NCBI RefSeq assembly: GCF_947499585.1
Contig: NZ_CANMOO010000002.1
Location: forward strand, 124,001 to 188,000
DNA: 64,000 nt
Direction: 5' to 3'
DNA from: an uncultured Allomuricauda sp.
GTDB lineage: Bacteria; Bacteroidota; Bacteroidia; Flavobacteriales; Flavobacteriaceae
Below the pieces are notes generated by a model. It made no database searches. It saw only the letters and a list, made by a program, of their open reading frames with translations, and had not been told where the DNA came from. The translations under genes were made by a program, and so were the position numbers. Positions within the stretch are counted from its first letter, which is position 1, and each line of letters begins with the position of its first letter. Of the stretch, positions 9,567 through 17,988 are shown piece by piece.

Positions 9567-11477
9567 TTAACTCAATATTTCGAGTTCATTGGACAGTTTT
9601 TCCCAGTCCACCATCAAGGATTCCAAAACGTTCTTTTTTCCTTGGTAGTCATCAAAAAATCCTGGAGCAGCTATGGTGGTATCATAGTCCAATAACATAT
9701 TGTGGTCTATTTCGGCAATGTCTTTTTCCAATTGTGAAATTTTGCTTTCTACATTACTTAATTTATTCTTTAAGGATTTTAGTTTCTTTTGGGTTTGATA
9801 GTCATTCTCCTTGGGCTGTGCCTTTTCAACCTTAATTTTCTTTTCACCTTTTTCAATCTTCCTAAAGTCTTCAGCTTTTCGTTGTTCCAAGTAAAAATCA
9901 ATATCCCCTAAATACTCCTTGATATTACCATCCTTAAACTCATAAACCCTATCTGTTAATCCTTGAAGAAAGTCACGGTCATGAGAAACCAAAATCAATG
10001 TTCCTTCAAAATTTTGCAAAGCCTTTTTAAGTACGTTTTTAGATTTTATATCCAAATGGTTAGTGGGCTCATCCATAATCAATACATTAAAGGGCTGTAA
10101 CAGCAATTTGGCCAATGCCAAACGGTTACGTTCTCCCCCAGACAAAACCTTAACGTATTTCTCCACTTCATCCCCTCGGAATAAAAAAGAACCTAAAATA
10201 TCTCTTACTTTGCTGCGGTTGCTTTCATTTGCAGCATCTATCATTGTATCTAAGACCGTTTTTTTGCCATCTAGATATTCGGCCTGGTTTTGCGCAAAAT
10301 AACCAATCTGCACGTTGTGCCCTATCTTAAGCCCGCCAGTATACTCTAGTTCGCCAACCATTATCTTGGCCAATGTAGTTTTTCCCTGCCCATTTTGACC
10401 TACAAAAGCCGTTTTACTGCTCCGTTCTACCAAAAGGTCAATACCTTCTAAAACCTGCTTTTCTCCATAATTCTTAGATAGACCCTCAAGTTCGGCTATG
10501 ACTTTGCCAGGAGTTATTGACACTGGAAATTTTACATTCATAGCACTGTTATCGTCCTCATCTACTTCAATGCGATCAATCTTATCCAGCTTCTTTATTA
10601 GAGATTGGGCCATAGAAGCTTTACTGGCCTTAGCTCTAAACTTTTCAATTAGTTTTTCAGTCTGTTGTATTTGTTTCTCTTGGTTCTTTTGGGCACTTAA
10701 TTGTTGTTCTTTGATTTCTTTTCTAAGTACCAGAAATTTAGAGTAAGGTTTGTTGTAATCATAAATTCTCCCAAGAGAAATCTCTATAGTTCTGTTCGTT
10801 ACGTTATCCAAAAACATTTTATCATGCGAAACGATTACCACAGCTCCTGGGTAATTGTTGAGAAATTGCTCCAACCAAATAATGGATTCTATATCCAAAT
10901 GGTTGGTAGGCTCATCCAAAAGCAAGACATCATTGCTCTGGAGCAACAGTTTTGCCAACTCAATTCGCATACGCCAGCCACCAGAAAAGGTATCGGTAGC
11001 TTTGTCAAAATCATCCCTCTTGAACCCTAATCCCAATAAAACTTTTTCGGTCTCACCTTGATAGTTATAGCCTCCCAGAATCTCATATCGGTGGGTAACA
11101 TCAGTCAGATCAATCATCAACTGATTATAGGCCTCACTTTCATAATCGGTTCTTTCTGCGAGTCCTTGATTTATTTCATCAAGTTTTACTTCCAAAGATT
11201 TAAGCTCAAAAAATGCCTGGTATGATTCTTCTAATACCGTTCTACCTTGTTCAAAATCGATATCCTGCTTTAAAAACCCAATTTTGATATCTTTCTCCAT
11301 AGCTATGGTTCCTGAATCTGGAGCCATTTCTTTAGAGAGTAATTTCAACAAAGTGGATTTTCCCGCTCCGTTTTTTCCAATCAGGCCAACCCTGTCCCCT
11401 CCGTTTAAACGAAAGGCGATTTCCTCAAAAAGATATTCGCCTCCAAAAGCGACAGAAAGGTTATGAATGTTTAGCAT
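9567..11477 (-). CDS. ABC-F family ATPase (ribosome-associated type)
   Basis: This 636-residue protein has two ATP-binding cassettes and no membrane segments. Walker A motifs are GKNGAGKS and GQNGQGKT; signature motifs are SGGWRMR and SGGERNR; both Walker B sites are followed by DEPTNHLD, the hallmark of ABC-F proteins. A charged linker separates the cassettes, and the C-terminus (about 555-636) is a predicted coiled coil as in Uup. ABC-F proteins act on the ribosome during translation. Whether this is the Uup, YbiT or EttA equivalent cannot be settled here. It is divergent from the DUF983 gene. Confidence 0.92.
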   Translation of the reverse strand: MLNIHNLSVAFGGEYLFEEIAFRLNGGDRVGLIGKNGAGKSTLLKLLSKEMAPDSGTIAMEKDIKIGFLKQDIDFEQGRTVLEESYQAFFELKSLEVKLDEINQGLAERTDYESEAYNQLMIDLTDVTHRYEILGGYNYQGETEKVLLGLGFKRDDFDKATDTFSGGWRMRIELAKLLLQSNDVLLLDEPTNHLDIESIIWLEQFLNNYPGAVVIVSHDKMFLDNVTNRTIEISLGRIYDYNKPYSKFLVLRKEIKEQQLSAQKNQEKQIQQTEKLIEKFRAKASKASMAQSLIKKLDKIDRIEVDEDDNSAMNVKFPVSITPGKVIAELEGLSKNYGEKQVLEGIDLLVERSSKTAFVGQNGQGKTTLAKIMVGELEYTGGLKIGHNVQIGYFAQNQAEYLDGKKTVLDTMIDAANESNRSKVRDILGSFLFRGDEVEKYVKVLSGGERNRLALAKLLLQPFNVLIMDEPTNHLDIKSKNVLKKALQNFEGTLILVSHDRDFLQGLTDRVYEFKDGNIKEYLGDIDFYLEQRKAEDFRKIEKGEKKIKVEKAQPKENDYQTQKKLKSLKNKLSNVESKISQLEKDIAEIDHNMLLDYDTTIAAPGFFDDYQGKKNVLESLMVDWEKLSNELEILS

Positions 11478-11542
11478 TTTATGTGACCTGAATTACAAAA
11501 CAAATACGGGTGAATCCGTATTTTTATGCAAAATTGCTGCAA

Positions 11543-11935
11543 ATGTTAAAAAAAGGAAACAAACTCTACAGTATTTTAACAGGAAGTTGTCCCAAATGTC
11601 ATGAAGAGAGCATGTATCTCAACAATAATCCATATGCAATTTCCCAAATCTTTAAAATGCATGAGCGTTGTTCCCATTGCGGCACTAAATATAAAATTGA
11701 ACCTTCGTTCTTTTATGGCTCCATGTACGTAAGCTATGGTGTGGGTATTGCCTTTGCTGTAGCAACTTTTGTAATCGCATTTCTTCTTATAGGAACCTCT
11801 CTTGTAAACACCTTTATTGCAATAGTACTTACTATGGTTGTTTTTATGCCCTTTATCATACGTTTATCTCGAAATATATGGATCAACCTTTTTGTTAAGT
11901 ATGAACCCAAGTCCGTAAAGCGTCAGTTAGAGTAA
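11543..11935 (+). CDS. DUF983 zinc-ribbon membrane protein
   Basis: I place the start at the ATG at 11543 because MLKKGNKLYSILTGSCPKC is the usual family N-terminus; a GTG at 11510 in the same frame would add eleven residues. The 130-residue protein has a CPKC ... CSHCG zinc ribbon (about residues 16-48), then FFYGSMYVSY and two hydrophobic helices. This is the DUF983 family, small inner-membrane proteins of unknown function common in Bacteroidota. Its 3' end overlaps the convergent FAD oxidoreductase by 13 bases. Confidence 0.82.
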   Translation: MLKKGNKLYSILTGSCPKCHEESMYLNNNPYAISQIFKMHERCSHCGTKYKIEPSFFYGSMYVSYGVGIAFAVATFVIAFLLIGTSLVNTFIAIVLTMVVFMPFIIRLSRNIWINLFVKYEPKSVKRQLE

Positions 11936-12978
11936 TATTTTTTCGTAAATCTGTGAATATTGATTTCTGGATCAAGCGCTATTCTATTTTCAATTTTATT
12001 GAACAGCTGTTTTGAAACATCTGGGGCTATAAGCACACCTCTAGATCCAAAACCATTTAACATATATAAATTTTTGTGTTCGGGATGTTGGCCAACCAAA
12101 GGTCTTCTGTCCACTACCGTTGGTCTAATTCCTGCAACATGTTTAACAATTTCAAAATCACAGTTTAAAAAAGTCTTCAGTTTTTCTAAAAGTTCATTTT
12201 TGGAATCTTCTGTAGGTTCATTGGTTTTATCTTTCCATTTATAAGTTGCCCCTATACAATACAAATCATCTCCTAGAGGAATTGTAAAAACTGAAGATTT
12301 AATAACATTCTTCTCTTTGTATTCTGGTGCTTTGATAGTCAATAGCTCCCCTTTGGTACCATTTAATGGCAGATAATTGAAAAAAGGATTGTTTTTAAGT
12401 CCATAACCGCAGGCAAAAACAATCTGCTTTGCCTTAGTTGCTTTATAAGAAATATGTCCTTCAGACGTCTGTAAACATGAAAAATCGAAGGATTCTTTGT
12501 CTAAAAGCCCTTGCTGTTCCAAATATTCTGAATAGGACGTAAGTAATGTCTTGGTATCTATTCGTCCTGTATGTTTTACTTCACCAAAACCAAATGGGGC
12601 ATCTATACTTGGGTTTTCATTTTCTATGATGGTAGTAGACAAAAAATAATCAAGCCCTGGGCGATCTGCTGCCTCAAACCAGACGTTTTGTTCTTCAATT
12701 GATGCAAATCTGCGGAGTACTGGAATGGTATAATCCAGTTTTACATGTAGTTTTTGTTCTAAGCTTGTATAAAAAGGTAGCGCCAAATCCATTTGTTCCT
12801 TGGCATTCCAAGCCATAGTAAACCTTTTTAAAATAACCGGATTATAGAGTCCGCCAGCTACTAGGGAGGCCTGTTGAGAATCATCTGAAATTACCTTAAA
12901 GGACTTACCTTCTTTTTCCAGAATTTCACAAAATGAGATTCCGGCCAAACCAAGGCCTACGACTATATAATCCAGCAT
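11923..12978 (-). CDS. FAD-dependent oxidoreductase, DAO superfamily
   Basis: This 351-residue protein begins with a dinucleotide-binding motif, VGLGLAG (residues 7-13). Its middle and end match the D-amino-acid oxidase fold: a GGLYNP segment near 42, FACGYGL near 187, GIRPTVVDRRPLVG near 290 and NGFGSRGVLIAP near 320. Family members oxidise amines or amino acids using FAD. The substrate is not evident, and no pathway partner adjoins it. It lies downstream of the gldKLMN terminator, so it is probably a separate unit. Confidence 0.85.
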   Translation of the reverse strand: MLDYIVVGLGLAGISFCEILEKEGKSFKVISDDSQQASLVAGGLYNPVILKRFTMAWNAKEQMDLALPFYTSLEQKLHVKLDYTIPVLRRFASIEEQNVWFEAADRPGLDYFLSTTIIENENPSIDAPFGFGEVKHTGRIDTKTLLTSYSEYLEQQGLLDKESFDFSCLQTSEGHISYKATKAKQIVFACGYGLKNNPFFNYLPLNGTKGELLTIKAPEYKEKNVIKSSVFTIPLGDDLYCIGATYKWKDKTNEPTEDSKNELLEKLKTFLNCDFEIVKHVAGIRPTVVDRRPLVGQHPEHKNLYMLNGFGSRGVLIAPDVSKQLFNKIENRIALDPEINIHRFTKKYYSN

Positions 12979-13035
12979 GCTGCAAAAATAGATATCTTAA
13001 ATCTGAAAATTTTCATATACTCAGCAAAAACATAC

Positions 13036-13115
13036 TTCGATAAACTCATTATGACAATCTAAATACTAATTGTACTTCCAAGATATGTAAAAACCTCATT
13101 GACAAACTTAGTATG
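13036..13115. repeat. Short dispersed intergenic repeats, copies 2 and 3
   Basis: At 13037-13055 the sequence TCGA-N4-CTC-N2-TATGAC matches the element at 2599-2619. At 13099-13115 a more decayed copy reads TTGACAAACTTAGTATG. Both lie in the 233-base gap between the FAD oxidoreductase and gldN. The decay suggests old copies. Confidence 0.35.
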
Positions 13116-13142
13116 TTCTTCTCGGCAATAGCAACAAAGGCA

Positions 13143-13172
13143 AATAAAAAACGCCGCACAAATGTGCGGCGT
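13143..13172 (-). terminator. Rho-independent terminator of gldKLMN
   Basis: A CGCCGCAC/GTGCGGCG stem (13152-13159 with 13164-13171, loop AAAT) is followed on the minus strand by TTTTTTATTT. It lies about 40 bases past the gldN stop and is the strongest hairpin in the gap. Confidence 0.9.
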
Positions 13173-13211
13173 CTATATGAATATTGAATTGGAAAATTTA
13201 ATCTCTAAGGC

Positions 13212-14114
13212 TTAATAAGCCCACATATCCTGCTCCCTGTCTCGGATAACTTCTTTAATCCTTTTGGACTCCAATAACTGGAACAGTGCATTGTCAAAAA
13301 CGTAATCGTCAATTTCACGATCTCCATGGACGTTGTCCTCCTTATAGATCACTGCATTAAAACGTCTTGCGTTCAACAGCATATCATAAGTTATAGGGCG
13401 TGCAGAATTACGCTGATTATAGACTTTGGCTTCGTGCAGAACTTGTCTTGCTGCGGGGTACCATACCCAAAACAACTCAACTTTATTCTCACCTGGGTCT
13501 ACAGACTCATCATCTACAAAGTTTACATCTGGAGCTACTGGTGCAATACCCAATAAGCGGTATTTCAGCTCTCCTTGACGCTTATCAAAATACCATATCC
13601 CTTTTATACGATACTCTTCAATATCAGCAGCATTCAAATCTCTCTGGTTGATAAATTCAGCTGAAAGCTGTTCTCCTGCATTGATTTGTTCGTATCCAAG
13701 GTCCGTGGTATCCACTTTACTCAATGTAGCGGTTAAATCCTCAAACTTTCGCTTTTCAGTAAAGTAAGAGTCCGTATATACTTCAGTCAAAGTTCCATTT
13801 TTGATGTTCTTCATCAAAACATGGTACAAAGACCTTCTGTCCGCTCCAATACCAATAGTATCGGTTGGGTAGTACAATGGAAAGTTAACACGCTCGTCCA
13901 GGTCAATTACCTCCCATATAGTTTTGGACCAAAGGATATCTCTATCATCTGTATATCCGTATTCCAATGGGGCATCATTGTCCTGCTCTATTTGAGCTTC
14001 AGTCTTTACTCCTATTTCCTCTGGCAGCTTGGCATTCAAAATGTTTGCCTGTGCCATTATTGAAATGGGCAGTAAGCTTAAAGCTCCAATTAAAAATGCA
14101 TTTTTCCAATTCAT
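13212..14114 (-). CDS. gldN: GldN, type IX secretion/gliding periplasmic component
   Basis: This 300-residue exported protein has a signal peptide ending near MAQA (residue 23). The family features are visible: DDRDILWSKTIWEVIDLDERVN near residues 57-78, then WYFDKRQGELKYRLLGIAP and the ELFWVWYPAAR segment. In Flavobacterium and Porphyromonas, GldN (PorN) joins GldK in the large periplasmic ring of the T9SS under the outer membrane. It is the last gene of gldKLMN, 21 bases after gldM, and is followed by a strong terminator. Confidence 0.96.
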   Translation of the reverse strand: MNWKNAFLIGALSLLPISIMAQANILNAKLPEEIGVKTEAQIEQDNDAPLEYGYTDDRDILWSKTIWEVIDLDERVNFPLYYPTDTIGIGADRRSLYHVLMKNIKNGTLTEVYTDSYFTEKRKFEDLTATLSKVDTTDLGYEQINAGEQLSAEFINQRDLNAADIEEYRIKGIWYFDKRQGELKYRLLGIAPVAPDVNFVDDESVDPGENKVELFWVWYPAARQVLHEAKVYNQRNSARPITYDMLLNARRFNAVIYKEDNVHGDREIDDYVFDNALFQLLESKRIKEVIRDREQDMWAY

Positions 14115-14135
14115 GATTATCTGTATGTATACTTT

Positions 14136-15695
14136 TTAGTTTGTAAGCTCCACTACAACAGGAGAAACTTTCTTCAACTTGTAACTCTTGTTATTTGTAA
14201 TGAATGCTTTAATATCGAATATCTGAACAGCTTCACCTCTTTTAGCTCTTCTCAAAGCAGATTTAGCTCTAGTATTCAATTTGTTTCCGTTTACCACTAT
14301 TGTAGGTTGACCTGGCACTTTGAATTTAAATCCGCTTACAGCAAGGTTTAAGTCAAAATCAAAATCTTCCAACATAGCTCCAACTGTAGATATCTCTAGA
14401 TTTTTTCTAGGCATTTTAGCACTTCCTGCTTCTCCACGAACAGTACCTCCTGGTCTTGGAATATCCTTGATACGGAATGTTGCAGGTGTACTGATTCTTT
14501 GACCGTCAGGCAAAATACCAGAAGCACTAATAGTCACTTCTCTACCTGTACCAGGATTCATAACATACTTGCTTCCACTTCTCTTGGAAAGTCCAGGAGC
14601 AGATGCAGAAACTTTGTTATCAGGAATACCAGGAATAGATATGGTCATAGGGTTAGCAACCCCACGGTATACCACGTTCATCTTGTCAGCAGCAATTACT
14701 GCAGCATTAGGCTTAGAAATTGTAGCAAAAGAGTTCTTAACCTCAACAGGAATTTCTTCTCCGTCTTGCATAAAGAACATTGTTCCAACAATCTCATGGT
14801 CACCAGGGTTACCGGCACCAATCAACATTTGAACACCTCCTGCTTCTAACTTATAGTCTTTCCCTTCTGTTAGTTTTCTACCGTCTAAAGTCAACTCAGC
14901 TTTTACTGGTGTAGATGTTTTATCTGTTTTACTGATAATAATCTTACCATCATACTTATCTCCATTATAGAAAGCAGATTTAGATGCATGCAATGAAGTA
15001 GCAAAGTTTGTCAGTGAAACTTGATTTGTAAGCTCACCTTCCAACATTGATTTCAAAGCATCTTCTTCAGTTGCCTTAACATCTGCTTGTAGCGCTGTTA
15101 ATTTAGCCAAAGAAGCCACTAAAGGATACCCTTCATAATGATAGTTGATCCAATCTTGCTTAGTACCATCTCTTTTCTCTACTTTACCATTCTTATCACC
15201 TACTTGAAAACGAACATTAACAGCTTCTTTCAATGCTGCAGGTGCAATAGCAGATACTTGAGTTCTATAGTCGGTAATTCTTTTCATGAATTCCTTACCG
15301 TCCTTAGACAGGTTATCTCCTTGGAAAAGCTTCTGATCTAAATAATCAGAGTTGTCCATTCTTGCATAATCCTTAGGATCTTCAAGTTTTTCGGTCATGC
15401 CTTTCTTAAGGGTCTCTAAATAATCAAAGTACTCTTGAGATAAGCTTTTTATCTTTTGTGCATTTTGATATAATTCACCGTACTTCTTTTCGTCTTCCGA
15501 CGCTTTCGTTTCAAGACTAGCCAAGAAATTGTCATTACTTTCTGAAGTCTTGATATTGGAAGTCTCTAGCTTTTCGTTCATAATACCGAACGCTGCAAGA
15601 ACTTCCTTGCTCATATTTAAGGCCAACATCGCGATGAAGATCAAATACATAAGGTTGATCATCTTCTGACGTGGTGTTTGTTTTCCTCCTGCCAT
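14136..15695 (-). CDS. gldM: GldM, type IX secretion/gliding motor shaft
   Basis: This 519-residue protein has one transmembrane helix near the N-terminus (about residues 15-35, LMYLIFIAMLALNM), preceded by the basic GGKQTPRQKM. A long periplasmic part follows that matches the D1-D4 domains of GldM/PorM. The length is that of the family. GldM dimers sit inside the GldL ring and cross the periplasm to the GldK/GldN ring, carrying proton-driven rotation. The gene lies 63 bases after gldL and 21 before gldN, in the conserved order. Confidence 0.96.
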   Translation of the reverse strand: MAGGKQTPRQKMINLMYLIFIAMLALNMSKEVLAAFGIMNEKLETSNIKTSESNDNFLASLETKASEDEKKYGELYQNAQKIKSLSQEYFDYLETLKKGMTEKLEDPKDYARMDNSDYLDQKLFQGDNLSKDGKEFMKRITDYRTQVSAIAPAALKEAVNVRFQVGDKNGKVEKRDGTKQDWINYHYEGYPLVASLAKLTALQADVKATEEDALKSMLEGELTNQVSLTNFATSLHASKSAFYNGDKYDGKIIISKTDKTSTPVKAELTLDGRKLTEGKDYKLEAGGVQMLIGAGNPGDHEIVGTMFFMQDGEEIPVEVKNSFATISKPNAAVIAADKMNVVYRGVANPMTISIPGIPDNKVSASAPGLSKRSGSKYVMNPGTGREVTISASGILPDGQRISTPATFRIKDIPRPGGTVRGEAGSAKMPRKNLEISTVGAMLEDFDFDLNLAVSGFKFKVPGQPTIVVNGNKLNTRAKSALRRAKRGEAVQIFDIKAFITNNKSYKLKKVSPVVVELTN

Positions 15696-15758
15696 GTTTT
15701 TCTAATTAGAATTAATAATTAATTTGATTTGGGTTTGGTATATCAATCAAATCCCTAA

Positions 15759-16409
15759 TTAGTTTTTGGCCATAGCGGTTAGCATACCACCATATACTCC
15801 ATTTAATGAAGAAAGGTTAGTTGCCAAAGATTCCATTTGATCTTTTAATGCACCAGCATTTTGTACTACTTCCTCGTTAATAGAAGCTTGTCTGCTTGCG
15901 CTTTCCAACTGTACTTTGTACAAACTGTTCAAAGATTCCATTTGAGCCGCAGCATGAGACAATTCTTCAGAATACTTTTTAGTATGCTGAATAGCATCTG
16001 TAGTTGGAGCAATACCTTTAGCGGCACCTTCAAAATTCTTAATGCTATCACCTAAACTTGTGAAAAGTTCAGAATCGATATTAGCATCTTTTAATAGATC
16101 ATCTAATTTTCTTGAAAGAAGACCTTCAGCTTCTTGAGCTTGCTTAGCGTCATTCTTGTTTCCTTTAGATTGACCGTTGTTCAATTCTGGGTAAACTAAA
16201 GACCAATCGTACTCGTCGTCCACTGGTTCAAATGCACTAATAGCAAAAATTAATGCTTCAGTAATAAGTCCTACTGCAAGAAGCAATCCACCAGTCAGTG
16301 GTCCAAACTCCCAGTGAAGGATTTTAAATAATGCACCAATAATTACTACTGATGCTCCAAGCCCGTAGGCCATGTTAAACAGCTTTTTTGTTGATTTTGA
16401 CTGTGCCAT
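15759..16409 (-). CDS. gldL: GldL, type IX secretion/gliding motor stator
   Basis: This 216-residue protein has two transmembrane helices (about 14-31 and 38-60) and a long cytoplasmic helical tail. Charged residues inside the membrane part are conserved: Lys29, Glu51 (the equivalent of Glu49 of F. johnsoniae GldL, a proton-channel residue) and Glu61 at the end of helix 2. GldL forms the pentameric inner-membrane ring that, with GldM, turns the proton gradient into rotation for secretion and gliding. It lies 80 bases after gldK. Confidence 0.96.
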   Translation of the reverse strand: MAQSKSTKKLFNMAYGLGASVVIIGALFKILHWEFGPLTGGLLLAVGLITEALIFAISAFEPVDDEYDWSLVYPELNNGQSKGNKNDAKQAQEAEGLLSRKLDDLLKDANIDSELFTSLGDSIKNFEGAAKGIAPTTDAIQHTKKYSEELSHAAAQMESLNSLYKVQLESASRQASINEEVVQNAGALKDQMESLATNLSSLNGVYGGMLTAMAKN

Positions 16410-16489
16410 AATTCTAGTTTTAATTAAGTTATATAAATAAGTATTTGGTTACTGGTTTATATAATGTTCTCTCGTTTAATTTATTGTAT

Positions 16490-17869
16490 TTAGTTTGGAA
16501 GCCCTTGCCCCTTTGTAGAATCCTCTTCGCCCATATAATCTTGAACAGTTCGGAAACCTATGTAACTTCTTGCTGAATCTTGGTATTCATAGTCTCTAGT
16601 ACTTACTTGCAAGAAGTAAGCAACATCTTTCCAAGATCCACCACGGATTACTTTTCTCTTATTCTGTCCTGATCCAATGTTTGGATTCATAGTTGACAGA
16701 TATTCATAGGCGCCTGGATCAAAACTGGAACTAGTCCACTCAGATACGTTACCCGCCATGTTATAAAGGTTATATTCGTTTGGCTCGTAAGATTTTGCTT
16801 CAACAGTGTACAATGCGGCATCTGCGGCATAATCTCCACGTTGAGGCTTAAAATTGGCCATAAAACAACCTGTATCACTGATTACATAAGGTCCACCCCA
16901 AGGGTACGTACCTCCATCAATACCACCTCTAGCAGCATATTCCCATTCGGCTTCGGTTGGTAATCTAAATTGGTTTACAAACTGCTTTCCACGACTTTTT
17001 TGGTCATCGTTTTTAAACTTGCTTCTCCAAGAACAAAATGCTTTTGCCTGTTGCCAGTTTACTCCAACAACGGGGTAATCGCTATAAGCATCATGCCAAA
17101 AATAGTCATTGTGCATAGGTTCATTATAGGAATATTCAAAATCACGAATCCAAACTGTGGTATCCGGATAAATTTCCAATTCCTCTTTTTTGATGAAATC
17201 TTTTCTTCTACCACTTTTAGCACGGGCAGCAGCTTCAATATCCATCCAATTGTACTTATATTTTAATTGGGTTACATCAACGGTTCTTAATCCATTGTAG
17301 CTTTCCTCTTCAGGAATATACAATGAATCCATTACCTCAGAATAATATTCATCTGGGTATTCTGATGTATCCCATACCAAATCAACATCGGTATTTAATG
17401 CTCTTCCTTCATAACCGGTTTCACCTAAACCAGCATAGTTATCAAGCATATATTTATCGTAAACTGAAATTTTGGTAGTGTCCGTATCCTTAAAAGCATA
17501 CTCTCCAATACCTTCATCTTCTGGGCCAATACCCAGTTCATCAGCAAGAATGGCCAATTTGGTTCTGGTAATGGAATCTTTTACCCACTCCACAAACTGT
17601 CGGTACTCACTATTTGTGATTTCCGTATCGTCCATATAAAAGGAACGTACAGTAACTGTTCTGGTGGGAGCGTTCAATACTTTCGCCTGGTCCTCTTCAG
17701 CTTTACCCATTACATAGGAGCCGCGGGGAATCAGTTCCATTCCGTAGGGTTTCTCTGGATACCACTTTTTTCCTTGGGCTCCAACTAGTTCACCTTTTGA
17801 CTTTGATTTTGAACCGCAACTGCTCAGTAAAAAAACAAGTGCTAGAGATGAAAAGAATAGCTTTCTCAT
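16490..17869 (-). CDS. gldK: GldK, type IX secretion outer-membrane-associated lipoprotein
   Basis: This 459-residue lipoprotein has lipobox LLSSC with Cys18, followed by a formylglycine-generating-enzyme-like (FGE-sulfatase) fold. That fold is seen in IPRGSYVMG near 47, RLPTEAEWEYAARGG near 312, YNMAGNVSEW near 374 and RGGSWKD near 410. The fold is structural here rather than an enzyme. An acidic insert (about 105-240) between the fold's parts is typical of GldK/PorK. GldK with GldN builds the periplasmic ring attached to the outer membrane. It opens the gldKLMN operon, 119 bases after the arginase-like gene. Confidence 0.96.
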   Translation of the reverse strand: MRKLFFSSLALVFLLSSCGSKSKSKGELVGAQGKKWYPEKPYGMELIPRGSYVMGKAEEDQAKVLNAPTRTVTVRSFYMDDTEITNSEYRQFVEWVKDSITRTKLAILADELGIGPEDEGIGEYAFKDTDTTKISVYDKYMLDNYAGLGETGYEGRALNTDVDLVWDTSEYPDEYYSEVMDSLYIPEEESYNGLRTVDVTQLKYKYNWMDIEAAARAKSGRRKDFIKKEELEIYPDTTVWIRDFEYSYNEPMHNDYFWHDAYSDYPVVGVNWQQAKAFCSWRSKFKNDDQKSRGKQFVNQFRLPTEAEWEYAARGGIDGGTYPWGGPYVISDTGCFMANFKPQRGDYAADAALYTVEAKSYEPNEYNLYNMAGNVSEWTSSSFDPGAYEYLSTMNPNIGSGQNKRKVIRGGSWKDVAYFLQVSTRDYEYQDSARSYIGFRTVQDYMGEEDSTKGQGLPN

Positions 17870-17928
17870 ACTTTAGGTTAAATTTTCGATTTAAGATTAT
17901 AAACTGTGTAACACAAATTCATTATTCT

Positions 17929-17963
17929 CAAAACTGTTTTTTGAATAAATTATTGTGCAAAAA
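17929..17963 (-). promoter_or_regulatory. Probable gldK promoter
   Basis: On the minus strand TTTTTG (17958-17963) and CAGTTTTG (17929-17936) are spaced by 21 bases. The second matches the Bacteroidota -7 box TAnnTTTG in seven of eight positions, counting the two free positions. It lies 60 bases ahead of the gldK ATG. Confidence 0.35.
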
Positions 17964-17988
17964 CAATTAATGCTTAAAATTTAATTTG

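Noticed and set aside
11510..11542. GTG start giving a longer DUF983 protein
   Set aside because: Added residues do not belong to the family; the ATG at 11543 gives the typical MLKKGNKLYSI beginning.
12979..13211. Possible small gene or tRNA in the gap beside gldN
   Set aside because: No cloverleaf or open frame with coding character is visible; the gap holds decayed repeats and the gldN terminator.
14499..14849. Open frame of 116 codons on the plus strand inside gldM
   Set aside because: It lies opposite a conserved T9SS gene, is rich in Arg, Ser and Asn, and looks like no known family; it is a shadow of gldM.
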